From Chenopodium formosanum (lineage: Eukaryota > Streptophyta > Magnoliopsida > Caryophyllales > Amaranthaceae), in assembly GCA_024500155.1 (NCBI GenBank), contig CM044874.1, positions 6,835,001 to 6,899,000 of the forward strand: a stretch of DNA of 64,000 nucleotides, written 5' to 3'. Positions 24,331-37,180 of the stretch are shown here, one piece after another. The notes beneath the pieces are model-generated. The model did no database searches, had not been told where the DNA came from, and saw only the letters and a list, made by a program, of their open reading frames with translations. Each line of letters begins with the position of its first letter. Positions within the stretch are counted from its first letter, which is position 1. The position numbers and the translations under genes are program-made.

Positions 24331-26493
24331 AAATTTCCGACGGAAAATAAATCAGTCGGAATAATTAGACATTCCGACGGAATATTCCGTCGAAAAAGGT
24401 CAATTCCGACGGAAAAATATTCCGTCGGAAATTTTCGACGACAAAATCCGTTGGAATTATAATTTAAAAAAAACAGAAAAAAAAATTTATATACTATCCC
24501 TAATCCCCTTCTTCCGCGTTCCGCCTCTTTTCACTTTACCCTTCACATTCTCTTCCCCTCTCCTCTTCTCTTTCCTCTTTTCCCTTTGCCCCTCCTCTCC
24601 GTCTTTTCTCCCTCTGCCCATCCTGTCAGTCTCTTCTCCCTCTACTCTTCTCCAATCCTCCATCTTCTCCTCTTCCCTTTCCTCTTATCTTTATTTTTTC
24701 TCTCACCGTCGTACTCTTCTCTCTCCGGCCATCACTAGCATCGCCTGCAACGTCGTCAACCACCACCAACGTCGACCGCAACAACATCAACAAACGCTAC
24801 AACGTCAACCACCACCAACGTCGGCAGCAACAATGCAACAGCAACAACAACGACGCAACAATAACAAAGCCAACAACTTTCAAGGTTTTTGTTTTGTAGA
24901 TCAAGTTTTAATTTAGGTTAGATTGTAGATCTAGTTAATTTCTTTGTAATTGTTATGTTAATTTATGAATTTTATTGGATAATTGTATATTTTTGTAATT
25001 GTTATGGTGATTTATGAATTTTATTGGATAATTGTGTGGATTTTTTCGATTTCGTTGTTAATTTAAGATTTTTGGGCTAATTTTCGTTTTGTGGTGTTAA
25101 TTTTCGATTTTTGGGGGTGGATTTCATTTCGTTGGGGTTGATTTTTATTTCGTTGGGTTTAATTTTCGTTTTTCGGTGTTTAATTTTCGTTTTTTTTGGT
25201 GTTTTCGGGATTTATTTTCGTTTTTTGGGGTTCATTATTGGTGTGGTTGTGTTGGTGGTGGTGGGATAAGAACGGGCTGGTGGTTCTGGGGTGGGGGCTG
25301 GTGGTTCTAGGTGGGGTGCAGTTTTTTTTTTTGTTTTTTTAATTGAATTTTCCGACGGGATTTCCGTCAGAATTTTCCGGCGGAATAATATCTTCCTGGA
25401 CCAGAATTTGTCGTCCGACAGAGAAAATTCCGTCGGAAAACTCCGACGGAATTTTAGTTAGAAAACATCAATTTTCCGACAACTTCTATTGCGACAACCG
25501 CTTCTGACGGAATTCCGTCGGAAACGGGTTTTGCGACGGAAAACGGGGTGTTTCCGACGGATTTTTTCCGTTGGAATTCAGCTGTTTTCTTGTAGTGAGT
25601 GTCTCATGACTCTTTGAAGGAGCCGGAAGAAAAATAGACAAAAGAAGGTCTTACAACACTCGACATCTCAATGTTAAGTACCCACTCTTTATGTGGCAAG
25701 CTAAAGTCGTATCACCTAATCAAAAGTAATTCCTAAAACCACTAACTAAATAGATGGGGAAGTAGGGTCGAATCCACAAGGAAACAATATTATTTTATTT
25801 CTAATAAATTATTATAATATAAATTATTAAGAAACCAAGATATTATTGGGGAAATTAAACTAAGGAGAATTAAAGTAGGGAGAAATCAATAAATAAAAGC
25901 CTAGGGCAAAGGTTCACCAATAAATAATATTCCAGGGTAAAACACAATAATCAATCATCAATGCATCAATTAATCAGATCATAAAGGGTTTTCGCTACGT
26001 ATTACAATCACTGAATTAATTTACCGGTATTAATTTGCATCTCTCAAATCTTGACCTAACCATTTATAAATTAACCTGCCTATTGAAACTAAGCCTAAAT
26101 ATCAATTCTCATCTCTCGAATCTCGAATCAATATTGCATAACTCATACAATTAAATCTGATCAAATCTAATTGCATAGCATTAAATCAATAAAGAGGAAA
26201 TTATTTAAGCATTGACAATTGTAGACACCTACTTTTGGCCTCTTGTACAAGGAAGTGCGATGATGTTACAAAAACCCGTTCTTCATGCTAGATCAAAGTT
26301 GAAGTGTTTATGGACTACAAAATGCATTATGAAGTAAGTTAAAACTCATATTTGAGACCATGTTATCTTAGAGCCTTTTCTGATTACTAATTAGGCCTAA
26401 AACTTGCTCATACATGTTTAAACTTGATTAATAACGGACCCAAATGGGGCAAATGCAATGGTTCGATCCAATTGATCTTACATTGTTGAAAAC

Positions 26494-28446
26494 TGTAGAC
26501 ACCCATTTGTGTCTCCCCAAAACCAAACCCAGTGATGAGTACCTTTCGCGTCGAATCATAATCGAATGAAGAGAAAGTGTGGAAAGATTAGTGTTGCGGA
26601 TATTTTTAATTTCTTTTCTCTTCTCTCTGTTTTTGAAAACTTATTTTTAAGAAAACAGCCTATCCAGTTTGGTTAGTCCATGATATGGGTCCAATAGTAG
26701 TGTAGTTGGATAGGGCTTGACAAGAGCTTTCCAACGATATATTATAAGCCCAATTCCGATGAATATTGAGGAAGTTATGGTCAATTTACTAAACTGGGCC
26801 CGGTTTGGGCCTTATATGCGGCCCAATGATCTAGGGGAGGGCCTAATATAGATTTATCATTCCTAATGCAATTAGGAATAGTTTTAGTCTTCTAGATTCT
26901 TCTAGAAGGTTCTTTTCATTCCTAATTCAATTAGCATTGATAAATTGACTTTTGTTGACTTTTCATAGTTTTAATTAAAATCAAAGAACGTTTTTTGAGG
27001 AAGATACGATTTTATCCTCCTGTACGACAATTTTTATCTGATTTTAAGAAAACGCGTGAATTTCGAGATCATCGCCAAACGCCAGCTGTAGCGCCTGGCG
27101 CTAGCATTGGCGCCTGGCACTAATGTTGGCGCCTGGCGCCAATAGCCAGCGTTGGCGCTAGTTCAATTTTATGTACGCTAGACTCTGTTTTGATTTTTTA
27201 TCTTTTTGGCTGATTTTCTCTATAAATAACGTATTAAAAACTCCGTTTTCGATAACCAGTTTTCATCTACTATTAATTTTCATTCACCAACAATCATCAA
27301 TTCTCTCTCATTCTCTTCTATAATCATATACCAACTCTCATCAAGATTTTCTTGATTACCCTTACTCTCTCTCTCTCTTTTTCTAAACTAGCTTCTCTCA
27401 AATCTAAAATTCCGCATTCATTAGATCTAGAAACACCTAGCCATATTCGAAGTTGCCTTCGCCCTAGACGTGAAAGGTTTAATTTCTGAGGGTTTGGTCC
27501 CAAATCTCTATTTCAATTATTTAATTTAATTGTTTTGTTTGTTATTTTCCTTGAAGTTACTAACGTGTGTATTTTGTTATTAGAAAGAGGTACGAGGCAT
27601 CAAATTAAGTACTTTAATGGTATTAATGGATGTTATGATATAAAAATCATGTTTAGGTTGTTATTATGATATTCCTAGTATCATGTCTAGGGTAACTTTA
27701 ATATGAAATATGATTAAAATTAAAGTATGATGCCTTTTATGTTCTTCTTAATATTTATGATTGTTAGTATCATGTTAGGGCTAAAGATTTAATTTTTATT
27801 GTTTAGTGACATGCTAGGGTTTGTTATTAATCATGTTAGTATCATGCCTAGGATCTTGCTATTATTATGCTTTGACATGATTCATGATTATTTTTATTAT
27901 TTTTATGATTGATTATTATTATGTTGCTTGATTTTTATTGTTATTGCTTGATCACGCCTTTTATGCATGTTTAAAGGGAATTGGTACTTGTAATCACGCT
28001 TAATTAGATATTTAATAATCTTGTTTAGGGTTAATTTGATTATAATTCAAGTGATCACCAATAATAGTTTTATTTGTGCATTAATATTCAACCAACACAG
28101 ATAAACAAGTTTAGGGTTAATCTTACTGATTGCATGTTAATCAGAAAGCGCACATGAATACGATCAGAATAAATTAGAGGCCTATGATTAGGGCAGGTTC
28201 AATCTCTTTTAGGTTGAATTTGTACCTTCATCCCCAAACCCTATTTGGTTCAAGACCTTTTGGAGTTGACGATCTCTTGGATCTTTAAGGGATGTAACCT
28301 TCACCTCGTGAACGGTTTACAAGTTCCTAAAAAATTTGTTGGCGACTCTTTTGTTCTATCTTCTTCCCTTTTGGACGCCACCGTACTTTAGTGTATGATC
28401 ACAGTGGGGTTCGAGCTAGGGGTTAACGCTTGAAATATTCCCTACA
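26494..28446 (+). mobile_element. Solo LTR, family TGTAGACACCC (1953 bp)
   Basis: Same family and orientation as 13717-15651: same start, same ATTCCCTACA end, TATAAATA at 27221-27228 and GC cluster 27067-27170 with GCGCCTGGCGC words. The exact TSD is AAAAC (26489-26493 and 28447-28451). Confidence 0.93.
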
Positions 28447-28846
28447 AAAACCGAGTCAAAAAGAAAAACCAACCATCATATTTACATGAATGGCCTATAC
28501 AAATGGATATCCCTTTAAAAGAGATTTCTGAAGGTATATTATAAGCCCAATTCCGAGCTAAAACGAAAAAGTTATGATCAAAACACTAAACCGGGCCCTA
28601 AAACCAACACTCTTGCACTCCAACGGCCATATATTTTGATCCATAACAGATTTTAACCTAATTCTAATGGAATTGGAAATTAGACATTCAGAGCTTTCCA
28701 ATGATATCTCACACGCCTTAATTCAACTTTGCAAATAAAAGTTATGGAATTTTTAAAAACGCGTTTTCGTATAAGGCAAACCGCACCTAGCGCAACTCAG
28801 TGAGTTGCGCTCGACACCTTGCGCGACTCAGAGAGTTGCGTGCGCC

Positions 28847-28866
28847 ACCCGGCAACGGCGCCATTT
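28847..28866 (-). promoter_or_regulatory. Primer-binding-site stub next to an LTR
   Basis: Plus GGCAACGGCGCCA (28851-28863) equals the 3' end of plant tRNA-Asp, so the minus strand is an exact PBS. It abuts the 5' LTR end at 28867. Only about 15-20 bp of internal sequence survive. Confidence 0.75.
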
Positions 28867-30511
28867 TGACAAGAGGAAAATGTATGTCGTTATCTACCCT
28901 TCCCCCAAGTCAAACTAAATTTGTAAACACCTAACCAACCTTATATGAATATAGGGCAAGTTAAGGGTCGATCCCTAGGGAATGCAATGATGAAAACTAG
29001 AGTCTAAGTCAAGCTACCTCGAAGATGGAGTTGAGATTATGGTTGGCACTATGGTAAACTAAAACAAGTCTAATCAAGTAAATCAAAGGTCTAAACACTA
29101 GGGATATGGGTTCCACATGCAAGTTCAATGATAATGCTAGTTTAGAGCTCAATCAATTAATTCAAGTATTGCAATGGACAAACAATAGTAGCAATCAAGA
29201 GAGTTCAAATGCTATCTCCTATAGGCCAATCTAGGAGTCACTATGAAAGGCAAATCAAGAAGAATCACAAGCAAACCCAATTAATTAGAGCAACTTTCAA
29301 ATCAATTGTTCATGTCATTAAGAGTTGCAATGCAATCTAGATTAATCTTATAGGTTGATCACTCCTAGTCTAATCAATCACATGCAAAACTATGTCAACC
29401 AATTTAATTGCAACAAATCAATCAATCAAAGAGCATCAACTAGCAATTTCATTAATCAAACATGCTTCCCCCTTACCCTAGCAACTAATCTACTCACTAA
29501 TCATGGTGAAATTCAAGAACAAATAACTAGAAATTGCATTGATCATCATTCTATATCAAAATCTAAGAGAAATCAAAATATTCAACAATATCAAACTCAA
29601 ATCCAAAGAAAAACAAGCAACAAGCATAAATCAAATAGCAAGTAAGTAAGAGATGAAAGAAGGAAGAGATTCTCACTAATATTGATGATTGAAAATGAAG
29701 AAATCCAAACTTGATTGATCAAATGTTGAGTTACAAGTCCAAAACCAAGAACTTCTCTCTAACTTCTCTCTAAATTCTCTCTCTAAAACTAAGCTAATGA
29801 AATATTATCAAAAAGTTGGTTTCAAAAAGGAATTACAATTCTTTTTATAAGCAAAAGAAGAAACCGGCAAATCCTGAGCCCTCTCCCGATGAACCCGCGG
29901 CCGCGGAGAAATGGGTACGGAACCCTCCGCGGGCTATCTGGGCAACACCCGCGCCCGCGGCAGTATAATCCCGCGCCCGTGGCCAAAGATACCGCGCCCG
30001 CGGCTAATCCTCTGCTCCCAAAGCTCAATCAGGGGATCGCGGTCTCTCTGAGACGGAGCGCCCTCTCCAAGTTTCCCGCGCCTGCGGGGCAACCGCGGGT
30101 AGTTCCTGCCAAAATCTGGCCATTTGTGCTTCTTGAGCCCGCGCCCGCGGCTTCACTGACCCGCGCCCGCGGCCTGCTGGCAATACCTTGGAGACCTCTC
30201 CGAGGCCTCTCCAAGGCCTCTCTAAGCCCTCTCTAGCCAAATGCTTCTTCATTGGTTGGTCATTAAGGTCCCAACTTGATTCCTTTGCAAAGGTGATTCT
30301 CCAAGTACCTACACAAGCAAACAAAGAAAGGAAATAAAAGGGAAAAAGAGCCAAATAAAAGGAAAACACGAGAAAAACACGAGAACCATAAAGAAAAGAG
30401 GAGAAAGAGAAACTAAAGGAAAAGGACCAAAAATAAGAGAAGAAAGCATGAAAAAGGGAAAGAAATAACCCTAAAAGACTACCCTATGAGTGCCACAAAT
30501 GACACTCATCA
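28867..30511 (-). mobile_element. LTR (TGATGAGTGTC..CTTGTCA) with PBS stub
   Basis: On the minus strand it runs TGATGAGTGTC to CCTCTTGTCA (1645 bp), with TATAAA at plus 29844-29849. Just upstream, 29880-30180 carries at least eight CCCGCGCCCGCGG-type words, the largest GC cluster in the window. It is not a clean solo LTR: the PBS remains on one side and no TSD is seen, so one end was lost by deletion or uneven recombination. Open frames through the GC cluster on both strands are not genes. Confidence 0.8.
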
Positions 30512-31903
30512 AAAACTTAAACCTAGATCCCTACGCCTATAAATAAGGGTCTTTGTTCAACCCGAAAGAAGACAGAAAAAACAGAATTGAAAAACCCTAA
30601 ATTCTGAAATCCTTAATTTCTTAAACCCTCTTACTATCATACTACTTTTCTTCTCTCTTCCCAAATACTTTCCAACCCTAATTGAATCCATTGAAGTCCT
30701 TGGAGGTACGAAGAAGAAAAAAAGTCCTTAAACGCATTAAACGGAGATTTAACATAAAAGAAGAACGATTACTTTCCTGAGCACTTAGATAAATCACTTT
30801 TCTTTTATTGTTTAAATAACTTTAATTGATTAATTAGTGTTGTTTTATCACTTAAACAAAATTTTAATTAATTAATTCACATAGTACTCTTTCGTTAATC
30901 AAGACTAGAATTTGATAATTAATTGTTGTTTTATCACTTAAGACAAGGCGAATATTGTTAGTTTATTTCTTGTTCTTTTCACGAATTTGATTAAATAAGA
31001 ATAACGACTTTTGCAATGTACTTCCTACATGATTAACGCGTGTAGATAAAATGAACTAACTTTAGTTTTTAGGAGCCACGTTGCATATATTGTTTGGTGA
31101 TGAAATTGTGAAAAAATGAAGAGCTAGTAGAGGTCGTACTAGGGCTAGAATAGTGATTCCTCCCTAAAAGGAACGTTATTTTAGTACCCTCGCTTCCGAA
31201 CTCATTTATGGTACATGTAAACCAATTTAGGCATGGGTAAACGTACGGTTTGTGATAAATATCCCTTGAACTCTACTTGGGAGAAAGGCATGAACAAGTT
31301 TTATGAGTTTTCCTAAAACTTATTGGCGACTCCTACTCGTTTCTTACAAAAAAAGCGTAATGATAGGATCAATTCTAATTCAAGGTCCCCCAAACAGTCA
31401 GGAATTTAAATCCTAATACATCCTAACAAGTTTAAAGTCCTAGGCTTCTAAAGGGCTACAGGGCATCTAAGGAGAAGGGTTTCCTACGATGGGAACACCC
31501 TCCTTACAACAATTAATAATAATAAATTATCCCTTCATATTATTCATGGATCCCCACAACCCTAGAAATAAAACTACTTTCACATAATTAAATCTAAACT
31601 AATCAAAGCAATTAAATAAAACATAGTAAAAAGCAAGAATTAAGATAAAGAGAATAATAGTATTCAAGTAGTAGGAAAACAAAATAATAAATCTTGAATG
31701 AAAGGTAGAAAAGAAAAGAAAACTAAACTAAAATAAAATAAAACTAAAAACTACCTAATGAAAGCTTACCCACGTAACTACTACAACCTCCTTTTATAGG
31801 AAAAAAAAAAGAAGTTTATTTAAATAAAACAAAACTAAAATAAAACTTATATTCCCACATAAACTCCTCAAACAAAACAAAACTCCACTTAAATAAAAAT
31901 TAA

Positions 31904-32065
31904 GGCCTTGTTTTGATACGATTATTTTCAATTCAGTTCAGCTCTATTAAGTTCAGTTCAATTCAGCTTCTAATTTCTTTCTCTTATAAAATATTCAGTT
32001 CAGTTTAGCTCAGCTCTAATAAGTTCAGTTTAGTTCAATTCGGTTTAGTCAATGAGAACAGACCC
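31904..32065. mobile_element. MITE with GTTCA-type pentamer repeats
   Basis: Left end GGCCTTGTTTTGATACG, right end TCAATGAGAACAGACCC, flanked by TAA on both sides. The interior is made of repeated TTCAGTTCA-like words. Confidence 0.7.
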
Positions 32066-32573
32066 TAAATCCACCGACTTGCTTTCTAACCCAAAACAAA
32101 AGCTCAAACTAAAATATCAGCAGCTCAAAAACATCAACCCGGTCAGGCTTTGATCCATTCGATCGGGTCTGCCAGCTTCACGCCCCACAATCTCATGTAC
32201 GCTTGTATTTGTATGCTTGGGCTGATTAATTCTTTGGCCCAATCTCCTTCTTCTTGATATACAATTATTGGACTTGTGATAAAATTAGTATTCCGAACGA
32301 ACCTAACCCGTATTCACCAAACTAAATTTAATTAGCTTGACCTGGGGCTTCAAATATATGGTCATAATATACGATTAAACTTCAATATCTTTGTAGTGGC
32401 TCAATAAGCTTTAGAAGTATCATAAATCAGCAAATTCCTACAAAATAATACCAACTCTACAAAAACACTAAAAAAACGTATTTTAGTAATAAAAATAGCT
32501 CCCGTAGAGCATAAATAAACACATATATGACCGTGGGACGGGGAATAAAAATATATATAAAATAGACTTATCA

Positions 32574-33824
32574 ATATGCTTGTGAACCAACTGCCTCCAT
32601 CAACAAGGACTTCAACTATTCTTACTAACATTACACAACTTGAGGATTACGACACAAATTAAGGCATATAGTAAACTAGAAGTATTTTCATTTAAAGTCA
32701 ATCTAAGATGTATCACTTTAAGAGCAAACCTAAGGAGGTTTCTAACTTTGACACAAATTACAAACCATGAATAAATTCAAAACAGAAACGTACCCCCAAC
32801 CTTGTTTAATTGCTAGGGTGGTGGCTATTCATCAGTTCTTTTTTTTTTTCTTATACATACAATTTTTTTTTTCAAACTTGAACATTTAAATCACAAACTA
32901 CTAATTATAATAAACAAAAGAAAGAACTAAAGAAACCTATTTTAGCAAATAAGCAATATGTAACAACCTTCATCAACACTAAGAATAGTTTAAGCTGCGA
33001 TCTTAGGAGTTGGGACTTAAGTTCTCGATATAGGTACTAAGTCAAAGAGGATCCTTGCCACTCATTCAAAATGTAGTAGGCTTGAAAAATATTAAAACCC
33101 CACTTTTGGGAACAATGTGAGATCAAATACTACCTTTCGAGGTTCGTATTCCTTTGATATGGGTGGTGTGAGAATAGTAGTGTCTTCCTTGGTGTAGTAG
33201 TGTCTTCCGTATATAAACAAGATGATAAAAGAATAGTGATTCGTAGTAAAGCAATAAAGAATAGCATGAGTGGATCATATAGATTAGAGTCGAACAATCA
33301 TTCCACAATTCATTGATAAGCTATTGCTTGCAAAACTATGGTGATTATATCATATGCTTACTTGAATTCGTTTAACCATCAAAGACACTAATCAAATCAT
33401 CAAGCCAAATGACTACAGGAAAAAACAATATATACAAAGCCTAATATAAAAATAAAACACTTTTTTTCCCTATTAGGTGGGGAGAAGAGGAATTAGCTAA
33501 AGAATTGGACTAAGGGAGGAGGAACTAGCTAAAGAAGATTAGGAGAGGAGAAAAGGATATGAGTAACTAACTAAAAAATTTGGATTAAGGGCTTTGGATT
33601 TTTGGGTTTTGAATTTTTTTGGGGAAGGAGAGGAGGCTCATCAACAAACATTATCATCAATAGGAAGCACATAATACGTACCAAGCCATGTTCATTAAAA
33701 TGTAAACATTCAACCATTTTTGTTTTGACAAAGAGTACTAATAGAGAAATACAAAAAACAAAGACAACCAACAAATAACACTATTTAAAAACACTAAAGA
33801 GACACTTATGAGCAAACTTTATTT
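32574..33824 (-). mobile_element. Probable continuation of the bottom-layer retrotransposon, decayed
   Basis: The sequence after the solo LTR resumes the AT-rich noncoding style of the Athila internal region, including CCCCCAACCTTG near 32800 similar to CCCCCAAACCAAGCTTGGG at 18333. No open pol is seen. The right limit is unclear and bases 33100-33824 may be something else. Confidence 0.35.
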
Positions 33825-36063
33825 AAGCTAAGTTGGAGCACTTGAAGTCCACACTAGGCCCGCGAACACGCTTTATACCCACACGAACCACCTTGCAATC
33901 TGCATTTGATATGGGTCGGTCCACCACACAACTCATTTTCCTAAACCGAGGATGAAAAATAGACCTGTGATGGCGAAACGGTTGACCTGAAGGCTTGGTA
34001 TTGGAATGCGAAGTGTCGAACTCAAAACTGAAAACACAAACTTTTCCCTCAAATTCCTGGAATTTAACCCTCCCATATGACTATCAACATCAAAAAGGGA
34101 AATAATGCACTCTGAATTATTGTTTTGCGCCACTAAAGCACATAAGGGCTGCTGCAAAATGGGAAGCGGGTGAGACTCTTTTATGGGCACCGTTTGTCGA
34201 TCCTCATCACAAGATACCTGTAGTGAAGTAAAGGTAGAGGACATTGCTACATTGGACTTCACATTATGGGAGACCTCTGTCGTAACAGTGGGGATAACCT
34301 TCTCCGGTAACAATTGCAAAACCGGATGATACGTGGACTACAAAATGGAAGCTGACAGGAACTCTAAAATGGACACCGTCTGTTGCTCCAATCCACTTGA
34401 AAACTTAACTGAAGTAGAAATAGAGGTCTCTGCTACCCTAGAAGCTACATCTTGGGGGACCTCTGTTCGGATAAAAGTTTTACTCGAACGAACCCGAATA
34501 GACATTAACGACATGGACTTAGAATAGTAGAAATAAATGACTTTGCCTTGCTTAACCTGCTCCAAATTTGAGGAAGAAAGCTGAATGGATGAAACCGAAC
34601 TATTTCGAGAAACAAATTCATGCATATGAGGGACTTCAGATTCCTGACAAAAAGGTGGTAAAGACTTACAACTCTTGTCATTACCAACTGAATTTGAATG
34701 GTAATCACATTCCATATCAGCAGTTTCTGAAATGATGTCATTACCAACTAAATCTGATTAAAAAAACACATTCCATATCAGCACTCTCTGAATTCCTATC
34801 ATTACCAATTGAATCTAATTGAAAAAAACATTCCATATCAGCACTCTTTGAATTCCTATCATTCATCAGTACGTTGTGGAAGATTACAATCCTTATTACC
34901 ACCATATGAACTAGGCGATAATACTGGTTCTGAAACCACAATTGAACTTAACACACTACACTAAAGCTCAACAATCAGATAGCCACATCCGCTACACAAC
35001 AATCCTTTTTAACTTGACAACCGGTTACACAGTCATTGGAAACTTGGAAAGTCGACTCAACTTGGATAACATACTGGACCATCTTACCCTTTTGTTTCTG
35101 ATCGACCAAAGACACATCATGTAGCAAACCCTTAACACAATGTAATTTTGTTACCACCTTTGTATTATTAGGATGACCTTTAGTAGCCTTAACCAGACCC
35201 TTTCTAGCGGAACGAAGCTTGCCGAATTCTTAATAAGCAGAGGCCCTCCTATAAAGAGCCTTAATATGACAAGTTTCAAACTCTAACACGAAGGAACTAA
35301 AGCTCAACAACAACTGAATAATCCAGAAGCTTCAAAGCACAAGCCGCAAGATTAAGATGCAAAGCAGATGTCAAAGATCGAAACAAAGAAAAAGCTTCAA
35401 TAGAATACGACATAGCACTACTACAAAAAGCGTGTTTTTTGGACACTTTTTAATCCTTTTTTCGACGCTAAAAAGCGTCGAAAAATTATTTCTCGACGCT
35501 GCAAAAAAGCGTCGAAAATCCGTGAGTCGAAAATTTTTCAGGGACACAAAAAAGCGTCGAGAATCTCGACGCTTTTTTGTGTCCAAACTAATATACGAAG
35601 CGTCGAAAATTACGTATTTCGCGCATTATCCCAAATGTGTGTAGTTTTTTAGCGACGCTTTTTTGTGCCTAGAATCATTAAATTGGCGACGCTTTATTTT
35701 GTCGAGATTTTCATACATCTGATTTTAATATTTTGAAGATGCTTTTTTCTGTCAATATTTTGTTTGTTGGAGATGCTTTTTCTTGTCCAAATTCTTATTT
35801 CACACGTAATATTATTATTATTATAAGTATACTAGTAATCTAGTATTACCAATAAAATAGAGAAAGCAAAATTATGGCAGTCTTTTTTTTTTATTGCATA
35901 TATAAATATATTATAGTATATGTACAATTAAATTATCTCATAGTAATGAGAAATACAACCGCTATATTTCAAAGTTACACTTTATTCGTGACTGGTTGTA
36001 GTGGAACAAATATGCTCATTTTTTTACAAAAAAATTGCAACCTATCTCTAATTTAGCTGCTCC

Positions 36064-36157
36064 TTAATGTGCTTGCAAAAGGGCGTAAAACAAAGTGTCG
36101 ACCAATAACTCATTGTTAGCCTTGAATTCATCGCAAACCCTCTGATGTTTCTGAATT
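36064..36157 (-). pseudogene. Captured terminal-exon candidate in CACTA no. 3
   Basis: A TTTAG acceptor precedes an open stretch with QRVCDEFKANNELLVDTLFY and stop TAA. It looks like a real C-terminal exon rather than random AT-rich DNA, but I do not recognise the protein. Confidence 0.35.
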
Positions 36158-37113
36158 CTAAAGCAAAAACTAGTTGTTTTTGTTTATCTTGGGGAGACAG
36201 ACAACAACAACATCGTGGATTAATAACAGCACTGATATTGTGGTCAACAACCGTGTGGTCAGCATCCTGCAGCAACAACAACAATATTTATACAACTTAT
36301 TGTTTTAATTTTGATGATATTGATGTTTAGAAGAAACAAGGGATTGTGAGAAATATTGATGGAAAAAATCTAGTTGAACAATGGAGATGCATTACCATGA
36401 CAATATATGGGATATTCCATTCAGATAGATATCCACATAATTCATTCTTATTTCTCTCTGATCTAGCTTAAGCTATGTCATAAAATCATTAGTATACAAA
36501 AGTAACTTCAAAATATAAAATACAAGGGAAAAAACAGCTAGAGAGACAAAATGCATAATATTAATTATTACAACACAATATTACTACAAATTATAAGCAA
36601 AATATCTCAGTTCAAGTAAACTTAGATGAATAACATCAAGGGTAAGGACAAAACTTAAAAATGGTTTAATGAATTCACTATTATAATGCATGTAAAGAGG
36701 AAGCCTCCATCAATTCACCAGCTGCACATTAATAAAAAAAAAAATTTAAACTAAAGGTCTAACCAGCAGATTACAAGTTACCTTATTGGGAAGGACTGAA
36801 GGATTCACCTTTTAAAGCACTAGGCAAATAGCTATGCTATGTTGGAAATCCACCTTGAACTGAAGAAGCATCAAAAAGTGATGATGTTAGGAACATTATG
36901 TCGGTTTTGAGTTATTTTGGAACACTCAGGGTACTAAAAAAAGAACATTTTAACAAAGTATATCATCATCCAAGACCATTAAAGTGACATAGTATTCATT
37001 AAAATAACTCAAAACTAAACTAGAGTAAGCTGAAAGTAGAAAATTTTAGCACCATAATGAAATGTTAAAACAGGACTAAGACACTTATGCTTCAAAATCA
37101 AAACGTTACCTAC

Positions 37114-37180
37114 CGAAGAACTTAAATATCTCTAGATGTGATGACAGTAGTATGGCTCTGGTGTTCATCTGGTTCACAAT
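37114..37180 (-). pseudogene. Captured internal-exon candidate in CACTA no. 3
   Basis: 67 bp between a TTCTTGCAG acceptor and a GTAGGT donor encode IVNQMNTRAILLSSHLEIFK. The protein is not recognised. It has the same strand as the other two fragments. Confidence 0.4.

Larger units (their letters stand above)
15838..25597. mobile_element. CACTA element no. 2, interrupted by a retrotransposon
   Basis: Left end CACTACAAGAATCAGG and right end TTTTCTTGTAGTG, with TSD AGT (15835-15837 and 25598-25600). Without the retrotransposon (15943-24330) it is about 1.37 kb. Both ends are packed with TTCCGACGGAA/TTCCGTCGGAA words, the presumed subterminal binding sites. The interior has a CT-rich stretch (24520-24720), an AAC/CAACGTC-rich stretch (24740-24880) and G/T-rich DNA to 25320. 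There is no transposase frame, so it is non-autonomous. Confidence 0.92.
26220..31508 (+). mobile_element. Solo LTR (TGTAGACACCT family), host of two further LTRs
   Basis: Starts TGTAGACACCTAC and ends CTCCTTACA, with exact TSD ACAAT (26215-26219 and 31509-31513). Own sequence is about 1.69 kb, interrupted by LTRs at 26494-28446 and 28867-30511. Its U3 cluster (28785-28850) has GCGCAACTCAGTGAGTTGCGC, and its TATAAATA at 30538-30545 now lies beyond the second insertion. It carries ATTGGCGACTC near 31322. Confidence 0.9.
25694..32573 (-). mobile_element. Solo LTR related to the Athila-type LTR, with nested insertions
   Basis: Starts TGGCAAGCTAAAGTCGTATC and ends AATAGACTTATCA, aligning with the start and end of the LTR at 15943. 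About 1.6 kb remains after removing the nested insertion at 26220-31508. The flanks TTATG and ATATG are a 5-bp TSD with one mismatch. It has a minus-strand TATAAAAG (plus 31792-31798) and a weak GC cluster 32138-32180. It contains a small MITE at 31904-32065. No internal region is attached. Confidence 0.8.

Noticed and set aside
24500..24890. Possible captured gene in CACTA no. 2 (CT-rich then CAACGTC-rich)
   Set aside because: Low-complexity only, with no splice-supported reading frame or known domain.
28851..28863. tRNA-Asp 3' end
   Set aside because: Only the last 13 nt match and they abut an LTR; it is a primer-binding site, not a tRNA gene.
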